Positions 23,931 to 31,610 of a DNA stretch of 33,135 bases are shown in pieces. The stretch comes from Paraburkholderia sp. C35 (GTDB lineage: Bacteria > Pseudomonadota > Gammaproteobacteria > Burkholderiales > Burkholderiaceae). The DNA is taken from positions 1 to 33,135 of the forward strand of contig NZ_QBUY01000102.1 in NCBI RefSeq assembly GCF_003121405.1, given 5' to 3'. A program made the translations under genes and the position numbers. The first letter of the stretch is position 1; every line of letters starts with the position of its first letter. The notes under the pieces are model-generated. The model made no database searches, was not told where the DNA came from, and saw only the letters and a program-made list of their open reading frames with translations.

Positions 23931-24812
23931 TCAGCGGCCTCCCAAAGCGCGTGCACTGCCTGTAAAGCGCAGTTGCAGCGCGTACAGCGAAAGCGTCACA
24001 GCGAGCAGCACGAACGCAGCCGCGCCGGCAAGACCCCAGTTCAGCAGTTGCTGCACCAGTTGTGCAATGAGTTCAGCAAGCATCATGTACGACGCACCGC
24101 CGAGCAACGCAGGCGTCACGAAGTAACCGAGCGCCATCACGAACACCATCAGCGCGCCCGACGCGACACCCGGCATCGCCAGCGGCACCAGCACGCGCCA
24201 GAATGCCTGCCAGCGGCTCGCGCCGCAGATCGCAGCAGCTCGCAGCGTGGACGCGTCGATGCTGCGAAGCGTCGCGTGCAAGGGCATCACCAGAAACGGC
24301 AGCATGATGTACGTCATGCCGATCGTCACACCGATCAGATTGTTCACCAGCGTGAGCGGCTCGCTGATGATGCCGAGCGCCATCAGCATGCGGTTGATCG
24401 GGCCCGTCTGTTGCAGCAGCACCATCCATGCAAAAGTACGCGCCAGCAGGTTGGTCCACATCGACAGCAGCATGACCGCGAACAGCAGCGAACTCAGCTT
24501 GCGCGGCGCGATGGCAAGCAGCCACGCGGTCGGAAATCCGATCAGCAGCGTCGCCAGCGTCACCACGGTAGCCACCAGAAACGTATTACCGAACACACGC
24601 AAGTAGGTCGTCGAGCCGACCAGTTGCGCATAGTTCTGCAGGCCCAGCGACGGTTCGAGCACGCTGCGCAACAGCAACGACAGCACAGGCAGCAGAAAGA
24701 AGATCACCAGCAGCAGCAGCGCGGGTATCAGCAGGCGCACGCTGCGCCAGTCGCGCCGCCGGCGTGCGGCCGTCGCGGGAGCATGCGCGACGGTACTCAG
24801 AACATTAGGCAT
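23931..24812 (-). CDS. ABC transporter permease, PotB type
   Basis: Inner-membrane permease of 293 residues. The ATG at 24812 (MPNVLSTVAHAP) has GGGAG 5 nt upstream. A basic stretch (ARRRRDWRSVR) precedes TM1, and about six helices follow. The EAA loop is RAAAICGASRWQAFWRVLVPLAM. It pairs with the PotC-type permease one base downstream and follows the binding-protein gene by 51 nt. Together with PotA-like and PotD-like partners it makes a complete importer; family members carry polyamines, opines, and other small organic cations or acids, so the family alone does not give the substrate. Confidence 0.93.
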   Translation of the reverse strand: MPNVLSTVAHAPATAARRRRDWRSVRLLIPALLLLVIFFLLPVLSLLLRSVLEPSLGLQNYAQLVGSTTYLRVFGNTFLVATVVTLATLLIGFPTAWLLAIAPRKLSSLLFAVMLLSMWTNLLARTFAWMVLLQQTGPINRMLMALGIISEPLTLVNNLIGVTIGMTYIMLPFLVMPLHATLRSIDASTLRAAAICGASRWQAFWRVLVPLAMPGVASGALMVFVMALGYFVTPALLGGASYMMLAELIAQLVQQLLNWGLAGAAAFVLLAVTLSLYALQLRFTGSARALGGR

Positions 24813-24863
24813 GGTGTCTCCCATCCACTTCAATCACAGTGCGGCGCGTTGCGAGCGTCACGC

Positions 24864-25895
24864 TCACTTCGATTGCCATGCGTACCAGCGCTTGGCGATG
24901 GCATCGCGGTTCTCGGCCCAGTACTTCATGTCGAGATTGATCTGCGAGGTCTTGTACTGATCGGGCAGCGTCTTCGCGACGGCGGGCGACATCAGCGAGG
25001 CCGACTTCACGTTGATCGGCGCATAGCCCGTATCCGTGGCGAACTTGGCCTGTGCCTGCGGGCTGGTGGCGGCGGCCAGGTACTTCATCGCTTCCGCCTT
25101 ATGCTTCGCACCCTTCGGGATCACCAGCATGTCGGCGGCCGTCAGGTTCTGGTTCCACGAAATGCCGACGGGCACGCCCGTCTGTTCGAGCGCATGCAAG
25201 CGTCCATTCCAGAACATGCCAATCGGCGCTTCACCCGATGCCAGCAGTTGCTGCGATTGCGCACCGCCGCTCCACCAGACGATATCGCCCTTGATGGTGT
25301 CAAGCTTCTTGAACGCACGGTCGAGATCGAGCGGATAGAGCTTGTTGGGCGGCACGCCATCGGCGAGCAGCGCGATTTCGAGCACGCCCGGTGCCGACCA
25401 CTTGTAGAACGTGCGCTTGCCGGGGAATTTCTTCGTATCGAACAGATCGGCCCACGTGGACGGCTGTGCACCCGTGAACTTCGATTTGTTGTAGCCGAGC
25501 ACGAACGAGTAATAGAAGCTGCCGACGGCATCCGGCGTCGAGAAGCGCGGATCGAGTTCGTCTTTCTTCACGACGGAATAATCGATCGGTTCGATCAGCC
25601 CTGCTTTTTGCGCCGCATACGCAAAATCGCCTTCCACATCGACGACATCCCAGTTCACATTGCCGCTATCGACCATGGCCTTCAGCTTGCCGTAGTCGGT
25701 CGGTCCATCCATCAGCACGTTGATGCCCGTTTCCTGCGTGAACGGCTGCGCCCAGTTCTTCTGCTGCGACGATTGCGTGGTGCCGCCCCAACTCGTGAAC
25801 ACAATGGGATCCGCGGCGAACACGGGCGCCGCCGCGAAGGTTGCCGCGCAGAAGGCGATCAGCGGCGCGATAAACGAAGTGCTTCTGCTGCTCAT
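24864..25895 (-). CDS. ABC transporter substrate-binding protein, PotD type
   Basis: Periplasmic binding protein of 343 residues (COG0687-like). The signal peptide covers residues 1-27 with cleavage after VFA. The mature protein starts ADPIVFTSWGGTTQSS, followed by the typical WDVVDVEGDFAYAAQKAGLIEPIDYS and VGSFYYSFVLGYNKSKF segments. The ATG at 25895 has GGAG upstream. The ligand-contact residues cannot be assigned confidently from sequence. It follows the NIPSNAP gene by 72 nt, the largest gap in the operon, where a small palindrome AGACAATGTCT lies (25928-25938), so a secondary promoter or processing site is possible. It delivers the operon's presumed substrate to the PotB/PotC/PotA-type complex. 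Confidence 0.93.
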   Translation of the reverse strand: MSSRSTSFIAPLIAFCAATFAAAPVFAADPIVFTSWGGTTQSSQQKNWAQPFTQETGINVLMDGPTDYGKLKAMVDSGNVNWDVVDVEGDFAYAAQKAGLIEPIDYSVVKKDELDPRFSTPDAVGSFYYSFVLGYNKSKFTGAQPSTWADLFDTKKFPGKRTFYKWSAPGVLEIALLADGVPPNKLYPLDLDRAFKKLDTIKGDIVWWSGGAQSQQLLASGEAPIGMFWNGRLHALEQTGVPVGISWNQNLTAADMLVIPKGAKHKAEAMKYLAAATSPQAQAKFATDTGYAPINVKSASLMSPAVAKTLPDQYKTSQINLDMKYWAENRDAIAKRWYAWQSK

Positions 25896-25967
25896 GTCAA
25901 TCTCCAGGGAAACGGGTGGGGTATCGAGACAATGTCTACGGCGGCCAGCGAATGTTCTCTCTCAGGT

Positions 25968-26282
25968 TCAGCCAAGCGGCGAAAACCGTGCTGGCTTCAT
26001 GATCTTGTTTTCCATCTCTTCCATCAGCGCCTGAATCTTCGGCGCAAAGGCCTGCCACGTCGGATCTTCAGCGAGCGCCGCGCGACGGCGTTCGCGTTCG
26101 TCGAGACTCGGATAAGCCCAGATATGCACGATCTGGTTTTGCGGCCCGATCTCCGAAAAGAAATAGCCGATCAGTTGACCCAGATACCGCTTCTGCAACT
26201 CGATGCCCTCTTCCTCGACGAGCTTCAGATAGGCAGGCACGGCGCCTGTCCTGATGCGGTACGTGCGGATTTCGTAGTACAT
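25968..26282 (-). CDS. NIPSNAP family protein
   Basis: Small protein of 104 residues with one NIPSNAP ferredoxin-like domain. It starts at the ATG at 26282 (MYYEIRTYRIRTG), with GAGG upstream, right after the aldehyde dehydrogenase gene (23-nt gap). Family landmarks visible are the opening YEIRTYRI strand, the helix AYLKLVEEEGIELQKRYLG, the HIWAYPSLDERERRRAAL segment and a final helix. Bacterial NIPSNAP proteins occur in catabolic operons and may bind or isomerise small molecules, but no reaction is established for this type. A longer frame to 26669 is a shadow of the dehydrogenase gene. Confidence 0.9.
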   Translation of the reverse strand: MYYEIRTYRIRTGAVPAYLKLVEEEGIELQKRYLGQLIGYFFSEIGPQNQIVHIWAYPSLDERERRRAALAEDPTWQAFAPKIQALMEEMENKIMKPARFSPLG

Positions 26283-26305
26283 GTGGCGTCCTCGACAGTT
26301 GGGCT

Positions 26306-27778
26306 TCAGCGCATGACGAACGGATCGGCAATCGGTTCGTCCGATGTGCGAATCCAGACCGACTTGGTGCGCGTGTATTCGAGCACGGCGTCGAGTCCGC
26401 CTTCGCGTCCAAGGCCGCTCAATCCATAGCCGCCGAACGGCACGATGGGCGACACTGCGCGATACGTATTCACCCACACGATGCCCGCGCGCAATGCACG
26501 CGTCAGGCGATGCGCGCGCGTGAGATCCCGTGTGAAGACACCGGATGCGAGGCCATAGCGTGTGTCGTTGGCGAGCGCGATTGCATCGGCTTCCGTATCG
26601 AACGTGACGACGCTCAATACCGGGCCGAACAGTTCTTCCATCACACTCGGCACCTGCGCGTTCGGACAATCGACGATAGTCGGCAGAAAGTAGTTACCCT
26701 TGCCCACACCGTCCGGCTGCTTGCCGCCCGTCACCACGCGTCCGCCCGCTTCAATGCTTGCGCGCAGTACCTTTTCGATGTGTTCGAGTTGACGGCGCGT
26801 CGCAAGCGGACCCATTTCGGTATCCATATCCTGCGGATTGCCGATGCGGATCGCCTGCGCCTTTGCGATCAGCCGTTCGATCAGCGCATCATGAATGCCG
26901 CGCTGCACGACGAGCCGTGATCCGGCGACACAACTCTGACCCGTCGCTGCAAAAATGCCCGCGACGACGGCATTGCACGCACTGTCGAGATCGGCATCGT
27001 CGAATACCAGCACGGGCGACTTGCCGCCCAGTTCCAGCGATGTCGACGCAAGGTTCTCCGCAGAATTGCGCACCACGTGACGTGCGGTTTCCGGACCGCC
27101 CGTGAAGGCGATACGCGACACCAGAGGATGACTCGTCAGCGTGCGTCCGCAATCGTTGCCGAAGCCTGTCACGATGTTGACGACGCCTTTCGGACAACCT
27201 GCTTCATGCACGAGCCGCGCGAATTCGAGCAAGGGCGCCGGGCCTTCTTCCGATGCCTTGAGGACGATCGGGCAACCCGCTGCGAGCGCGGGTCCAACCT
27301 TGACCGCCGAGAGAAACAGTTGCGAATTCCCCGGCACGATGCCCGCCACCACACCGACGGGTTCGCGCCGCAACGTCACTTCCATATCGGGTTTGTCGAC
27401 GGGCAGCCACGCGCCCTGAATCTTGTCGGCCACGCCCGCGTAATAGCGGTAGTACTCGGCGACATAGCCAATCTGGCTGCGCGTCTCGCGAATGATCTTG
27501 CCCGTGTCCTGCGTTTCGAGTTCGGCCAGACGCGGCGCGTGTTGCGCGACGAGATCGGCGAGTTTGTACAGCAGCTTGCCGCGCGCGCTCGCCGTGAGGT
27601 TTGCCCACGCCGGATCGGTCAGCGCGCGATGCGCTGCCTGCACTGCGCGGTCGACATCGTCGGCGCTGGCGGCAGGCATTTGCGCCCACACCTCGCCTGT
27701 CGACGGATCGACACTGTCGAACTGCTCGCGCGCATCGTCGAACGTGCCGTCGATGTATTGCTGGAACCGCTGGACCAT
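26306..27778 (-). CDS. NAD(P)-dependent aldehyde dehydrogenase
   Basis: Aldehyde dehydrogenase of 490 residues; oxidises an aldehyde or semialdehyde to the acid. I prefer the ATG at 27778, with GGAG 8 nt upstream, over a GTG at 27787. Catalytic Cys283 (TGQSCVAGSR), general base Glu249 (SLELGGKSP) and the phosphate-loop FTGG (225-228) are present; Lys174 (VLKASEE) contacts the cofactor. The motif before the catalytic Asn, usually PWN, is PGN here (Asn151), a conserved Trp replaced by Gly that could widen the substrate funnel. In the operon it follows the monooxygenase by 42 nt and probably oxidises the aldehyde produced by that step. Confidence 0.94.
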   Translation of the reverse strand: MVQRFQQYIDGTFDDAREQFDSVDPSTGEVWAQMPAASADDVDRAVQAAHRALTDPAWANLTASARGKLLYKLADLVAQHAPRLAELETQDTGKIIRETRSQIGYVAEYYRYYAGVADKIQGAWLPVDKPDMEVTLRREPVGVVAGIVPGNSQLFLSAVKVGPALAAGCPIVLKASEEGPAPLLEFARLVHEAGCPKGVVNIVTGFGNDCGRTLTSHPLVSRIAFTGGPETARHVVRNSAENLASTSLELGGKSPVLVFDDADLDSACNAVVAGIFAATGQSCVAGSRLVVQRGIHDALIERLIAKAQAIRIGNPQDMDTEMGPLATRRQLEHIEKVLRASIEAGGRVVTGGKQPDGVGKGNYFLPTIVDCPNAQVPSVMEELFGPVLSVVTFDTEADAIALANDTRYGLASGVFTRDLTRAHRLTRALRAGIVWVNTYRAVSPIVPFGGYGLSGLGREGGLDAVLEYTRTKSVWIRTSDEPIADPFVMR

Positions 27779-27820
27779 GTCAGCCACTCCGTGTTCGGTT
27801 AGTGCGTCACTTCAGTTGGG

Positions 27821-28864
27821 TCAGCGGGATGCAAAGGCGGGCATCACGTCGGAGATGAACAGTTCCAGCGACTTGCGCTTGCGTTCATAACTCATATGGC
27901 TGTCGAGCCAGAAGCTGTACTGGTCGTAGCCGAGTTCTTCGTAGCCCTTCAGCCGCGCGATCACCTGTTTCGGCTCGCCGATCACGAGGTTCTTGCGGAT
28001 CGCTTCGGATGAGTACTGCGGGAACATGGCAACGTCGGCGTCCGTGAGCGGCTCGATGAAACCTTGATCGACGGGACGCTCGTTCTTGAACCACTTGCTG
28101 AAGTAGCGATAGAAGGTCGCGAGATCTTCGACGGCCGCATCCACTTCAGCCGCATTCGCGCCGACGAACGTATGCATCAGCATCATCACCTGCGGACGCG
28201 GCACGTCGGGATGCGAAGCGCACGCTGCATTGAAGCGCTCCATCAGGCTCACGACTTCGGCATCACCGGAGGCCAGCGATGTCACCTGCACGTTGCAGCC
28301 GTTCGCGATTGCAAAGGCGTGCGAGTTCGGATCGCGTGCGGCGAGCCACATCGGCGGATTCGGCTGTTGCATGGGACGCGGCACGGGCGTCGATGAAGGC
28401 CACGACCAGAACTCCCCCTGCTGCGCGTAGTCGCCCTTGAAGAGCTTGCGCAGCGCGGGGACCATTTCACGCATGCGTGCGCCTGCGCTCATTGCATCGA
28501 GGCCGGGCAGCAGGCGCTCGTATTCGAACGAATAGGCGCCGCGCGCAATGCCGAGATCGAGACGGCCATTGCTGGCTACATCGACCATGCCCGCTTCGCC
28601 CGCGAGCGCGATCGGATGCCAGAACGGTGCGATCACGGTGCCCGTGCCGAGACGGATGCGTTCCGTCTTCGCCGCGAGATACGCGAGATTGACGAAGGGA
28701 TTCGGTGCAATCGTGAATTCCATCGCGTGATGCTCGCCAATCCACGCGGTTTCGAATCCGCCGCGCTCGGCCAGTTGCACCAGCTCCGTCATCTGGTCGA
28801 ACAGTTCGCGATGCGACGTGGTGTTGTCGTACCGCTCCATGTGCAGGAACAACGAAAACTTCAT
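27821..28864 (-). CDS. LLM-class (bacterial luciferase-like) flavin monooxygenase
   Basis: Flavin-dependent monooxygenase of 347 residues with the luciferase-like TIM barrel. It opens MKFSLFLHMERYD, followed by ETAWIGEHHAMEF, LAYLAAKTERIRLGTG and GRLDLGIARGAY, all family landmarks. The start at 28864 has GGAGAA upstream. Such enzymes use reduced FMN supplied by a partner reductase to insert oxygen, often cleaving C-N, C-S or ring bonds (RutA, pyridine ring cleavage, alkanesulfonates). The reductase gene lies 42 nt upstream, so the two form a two-component monooxygenase. It is the likely first attack on the operon's substrate. Which bond is attacked is not visible from sequence. Confidence 0.93.
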   Translation of the reverse strand: MKFSLFLHMERYDNTTSHRELFDQMTELVQLAERGGFETAWIGEHHAMEFTIAPNPFVNLAYLAAKTERIRLGTGTVIAPFWHPIALAGEAGMVDVASNGRLDLGIARGAYSFEYERLLPGLDAMSAGARMREMVPALRKLFKGDYAQQGEFWSWPSSTPVPRPMQQPNPPMWLAARDPNSHAFAIANGCNVQVTSLASGDAEVVSLMERFNAACASHPDVPRPQVMMLMHTFVGANAAEVDAAVEDLATFYRYFSKWFKNERPVDQGFIEPLTDADVAMFPQYSSEAIRKNLVIGEPKQVIARLKGYEELGYDQYSFWLDSHMSYERKRKSLELFISDVMPAFASR

Positions 28865-28906
28865 GATGTGTCTTCTCCGATAGCGACTGCGAGATGAGCG
28901 GGAGCG

Positions 28907-29863
28907 TCAGTGCGCGAGTGCGAGTGTCTGCACGGTGCCGGCTTCCGTATCACCGACATAGATGCCGAATGCGTCTTCACTGCGTTCGCGCACATAGCGT
29001 TCCAGCATCGAGCGCACGGCGTCGTCGCGCAGTTCGTGCCATGGAATCGCCGCGAGCGGCACGATGCGGATCGCGCTGTCCATGAACGCCGCGCCGCTTT
29101 CGATCACGCGCCCACGGTAGTAAATCTGCACACTCGACGATGGCCCGTTGCCCGATTCGAACACGGCAAAAATAAAGTCGAGATTGACTTTGAGGCCAAG
29201 CTTCGCAAGCACGCCGTTGAGACTGGTTGTATCGCTTGCGGGTTCGAGCTTGTGACCCGTCGGAAGCTGCAGACCTTTGGGTGTATCCAGCAACACGATA
29301 CCGTCGCGATGTTCGAGAATCGCGCCGACCTGCGCACGCGCGCCCGCTGCAGCCAGCGCATCCTGCGACAGACTGAAGTTCACATACGCGCCCCGGCAAT
29401 AGCCGAGCGGCGACGAACTGGTATGAACAAAATCCACCACGCGTCCGATCAGGATGATGTGATCGCCGGCATCGACCACCTGATGGGTCGTGCAATCGAA
29501 GCTCGCCGCCGCGCCATCCATGACGGGCGCGCCCGTCGTGCGAGCGCACCACGCGACCTGCGCGAACTTGTCGGCGGCTTTCGATGCGAACACGCCCGAC
29601 ACGTTCTTCTGGTCTTCAGCGAGCACGCTGATCGCGAAGTGTTGCGTCTGCGAAAACACTTCGTAACTGGAAGCCGTCTTCGCGATGCACACCAGCACCA
29701 GCGGCGGATCGAGCGATACCGATGTGAACGAATTCGCCGTGAAGCCGCGCGGCGAGCCGTCGGGCTGGATCGTCGTGACAACCGTCACACCCGTGACGAA
29801 TGCGCCGAGTGCGCGGCGGAACTCCGCGATATCGACAGGCTGCGGATTGAGAGACTCAGCCAT
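28907..29863 (-). CDS. Flavin reductase with C-terminal degenerate Nudix-like domain
   Basis: Protein of 318 residues. Residues 12-165 are a flavin reductase/FMN-binding split barrel (FRRALGAFVTGVTVVTT, GFTANSFTSVSLDPPLVLVCI, and the closing LGYCRGAYVNF), which makes reduced FMN for the monooxygenase next to it. Residues about 176-300 look like a Nudix fold (GAILEHRDGIVLLDTPKGLQLPTG). Where the Nudix box REUXEE should follow, it reads SLNGVLAKLG, with no acidic triad, so hydrolase activity is unlikely and the domain is probably structural or ligand-binding. The ATG at 29863 has GGAGAA upstream and overlaps the hydrolase gene by 8 nt. The family's stand-alone reductases are about 160-190 residues, so this is a fusion. 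Confidence 0.9.
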   Translation of the reverse strand: MAESLNPQPVDIAEFRRALGAFVTGVTVVTTIQPDGSPRGFTANSFTSVSLDPPLVLVCIAKTASSYEVFSQTQHFAISVLAEDQKNVSGVFASKAADKFAQVAWCARTTGAPVMDGAAASFDCTTHQVVDAGDHIILIGRVVDFVHTSSSPLGYCRGAYVNFSLSQDALAAAGARAQVGAILEHRDGIVLLDTPKGLQLPTGHKLEPASDTTSLNGVLAKLGLKVNLDFIFAVFESGNGPSSSVQIYYRGRVIESGAAFMDSAIRIVPLAAIPWHELRDDAVRSMLERYVRERSEDAFGIYVGDTEAGTVQTLALAH

Positions 29864-30791
29864 GATGTTCTCCAGAGATCGATCCATTCATCGCCTGCTT
29901 GCGCGCCGGTTTGACGTCGTCGGTCAGGCTCGACGCCGATGCTTCGGCGAGAAATGCAAGCAGGCTTGCGTTGACGCGCGCGGGGTCGGTAACGTTCATC
30001 ATGTGACGCTCGTTCGCGATGATTTCCGCGCGTCCATGCGGTGCGGCAGCGGCCATCGCGCGCGACATCGCCGGACTCGAATTCGGATCGCATTCGCCCG
30101 TCAGGAACAGCGCGGGCACCGTGAGGCTCGCGAGCCGGCCGACATGCGCATCGTCCGACGATGCGAACAGCCTGTAGGTGCGCGCATAGCCAACGGGATC
30201 GACCGATAGCAATAGCCCACGCACAGCTTGCGCCGCTTGCGTCAGGTGCACGGGAATCGGATCGCCGAACCAGCGCGACAGCGTGGCGTCGATGCCGGCT
30301 TCCGTGCTGGCATCGGCGGGTTTTTCTGCTGATGTATCGCCGAGTGTTGCCGCGCGGTTCATCACCGCTGCGCGCTGCGCGGGCGTGCGGTCGTACACCG
30401 CGTTGAGCGCTGCCACGCTCAGTGTGCGCCCGGGATGCACCAGCGCAAACTCGAGTGCGACCAGTGCGCCCATCGAATGCCCGACCACATGAGCGCGCTC
30501 GATGTACAGCGTGTCGAGCAATGCATTGAGCTGCGACGCGTATTCATCGAGCGTCGGCATGGAAGTCGGCAGCGCGCTGTCGCCATGACCGAGCATGTCG
30601 TACACGACCACCTGATAGGCGGACGTCAGCGCATCGATCTGCGGCGCCCACACGCTCTGGTTCATGCCTACGCCGTGAATCAGCACCACCGTTTCGCGCG
30701 CATCGGCGGATTGCGGCGCGTGCACGCTGTAGCTCGTGCCGGCAGCTTCGCCACGCGATACGGCGCGCACGGGAGCGAGCTCAGGCTTCAT
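29856..30791 (-). CDS. Alpha/beta hydrolase of the catabolic operon
   Basis: Cytoplasmic serine hydrolase of 311 residues. The oxyanion motif is IHGVGMN (38-44), the elbow is GHSMGA (Ser106), the acid is Asp235 (TGECDPNSS) and the base is His263 (NERHMMNVTDP). Similar proteins (RutD-like, enol-lactonase-like) act on carbamates, lactones and amides in ring-cleavage pathways. The ATG at 30791 lies inside the end of the upstream gene (11-nt overlap), with GGAG 10 nt before it; its own end overlaps the flavin reductase gene by 8 nt. The C-terminal 25 residues are a hydrophilic tail. It probably hydrolyses a product of the monooxygenase or an ester or amide substrate entering the pathway. Confidence 0.9.
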   Translation of the reverse strand: MKPELAPVRAVSRGEAAGTSYSVHAPQSADARETVVLIHGVGMNQSVWAPQIDALTSAYQVVVYDMLGHGDSALPTSMPTLDEYASQLNALLDTLYIERAHVVGHSMGALVALEFALVHPGRTLSVAALNAVYDRTPAQRAAVMNRAATLGDTSAEKPADASTEAGIDATLSRWFGDPIPVHLTQAAQAVRGLLLSVDPVGYARTYRLFASSDDAHVGRLASLTVPALFLTGECDPNSSPAMSRAMAAAAPHGRAEIIANERHMMNVTDPARVNASLLAFLAEASASSLTDDVKPARKQAMNGSISGEHHG

Positions 30792-31368
30792 TGGACTCGA
30801 GCTCCTTCAGATCCTGATAGCGGTCGCCAATGCGGTGATGCGGGCGTCCGCCAATCGATGCGCCGAGCGCGATCACGAGTTCATCGGGCGCAGGTGCATC
30901 GACGATCGAGAACTGCACGGTCAGGTAGTGCGAACGCATGCCTTCGTCGTGCTTGTGCATCAGCGGAATCGAGATCGGGCAGTTCGGGCCGCCACGCAGG
31001 TTGGTGAAGCTCAGATAGCTTTTTGCGCCGACGGCCTTGCGGTAGTGGTTGCCGAAACGCAGCGTATGGATCAGCGCCGACGCGTGCTCGATTTCTCCCG
31101 ACGTGCCGACGATGGCGGCCTTGCCGTAGCCTTCGATGGCATCGCCGGAGCCGGCCACGCGCAGCATTTCCGCCGTCAGCATCTCGCCCAGTTGCGGCGC
31201 GAGGCCGTGGATTTCCGGCTTCAGATCCTCGACAAAACCGCGACCCGCCCATGGGTTGCGCAGCACGGCCGCAGCGCCGAACAGCTTCAGCGGACGTGGT
31301 GCTTCCTTGCCGCCTTCGATAAAGGTCTCTTCGACGTAGGTGACCAGCTTGCGCACTTCCAGCTTCAT
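30781..31368 (-). CDS. Amino acid synthesis family protein (AA_synth, DUF1185)
   Basis: Protein of 195 residues matching the poorly characterised AA_synth/DUF1185 family. Visible family segments are LRNPWAGRGFVEDL, GKAAIVGTSGEIEHASALIHT, FGNHYRKAVG and GRPHHRIGDRYQDL. The ATG at 31368 follows a strong AAGGAG. It is the first gene of the eleven-gene operon, with the regulated promoter and GntR-type palindromes directly upstream, and it overlaps the hydrolase gene by 11 nt. The family name refers to a presumed role, not a proven reaction; its position at the head of a degradative operon argues for a catabolic function here. No catalytic residues can be named with confidence. Confidence 0.88.
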   Translation of the reverse strand: MKLEVRKLVTYVEETFIEGGKEAPRPLKLFGAAAVLRNPWAGRGFVEDLKPEIHGLAPQLGEMLTAEMLRVAGSGDAIEGYGKAAIVGTSGEIEHASALIHTLRFGNHYRKAVGAKSYLSFTNLRGGPNCPISIPLMHKHDEGMRSHYLTVQFSIVDAPAPDELVIALGASIGGRPHHRIGDRYQDLKELESNEA

Positions 31369-31415
31369 ATCGTTCTCCTTACGGCGGCTCGGGGCCGTGA
31401 ATGTCGTTGCGTGAG

Positions 31416-31472
31416 ATTATGGTATGCCATCTTATGGTCCGCACCAAGGAGATCAATATTATGGAATACCAT
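31416..31472. promoter_or_regulatory. Promoter and twin GntR operators of the catabolic operon
   Basis: ATTATGGTATGCCAT (31416-31430) and ATTATGGAATACCAT (31458-31472) match at 13 of 15 bases; both carry the near-palindrome TGG-N4-CCA typical of FadR/VanR-type GntR operators. Their spacing is exactly 42 bp, four helical turns. On the minus strand TTGATC (31451-31456), a 16-bp spacer and TAAGAT (31429-31434) form the likely promoter, so one site overlaps the -10 and the other sits just upstream of the -35. A third, weaker match, AGGCATGCCA, lies at 31479-31488. Confidence 0.75.
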
Positions 31473-31481
31473 GATATGAGG

Positions 31482-31499
31482 CATGCCATTTCTGGCATG
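31482..31499. repeat. 7-bp-arm inverted repeat near the operon promoter
   Basis: CATGCCA-TTTC-TGGCATG is a perfect inverted repeat followed on the plus strand by TTTT. It overlaps the third GntR-like half-site, so it could be an extra operator rather than a terminator. Confidence 0.4.
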
Positions 31500-31551
31500 T
31501 TTTAGGCTGGGTTGGGGAGATGCTGCGGTGCGGGAACGGCGGGAGGGTTGT

Positions 31552-31602
31552 GGGCTGCGGCGCCAGCCCGGATGCGACACTGCGCTGGCGTGTGCGCCAG
31601 CG
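31552..31602. terminator. Two GC-rich stem-loops after the Fic gene
   Basis: GGGCTG-N6-CAGCCC (31552-31569) and CGCTGGCG-TGTG-CGCCAGCG (31583-31602) lie 8-60 nt past the end of the Fic gene on the minus strand. Both stems are perfect. No U-run follows, so they may be a weak or Rho-assisted terminator that separates the Fic transcript from the operon promoter. Confidence 0.45.
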
Positions 31603-31610
31603 AGCCAGAC

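Noticed and set aside
23103..26429. 1108-codon plus-strand open frame
   Set aside because: Low-complexity antisense shadow of the ABC importer, NIPSNAP and dehydrogenase genes.
31482..31503. CATGCCA stem followed by TTTT as a plus-strand terminator
   Set aside because: No plus-strand gene ends there; overlap with the GntR-like motif makes an operator more likely.
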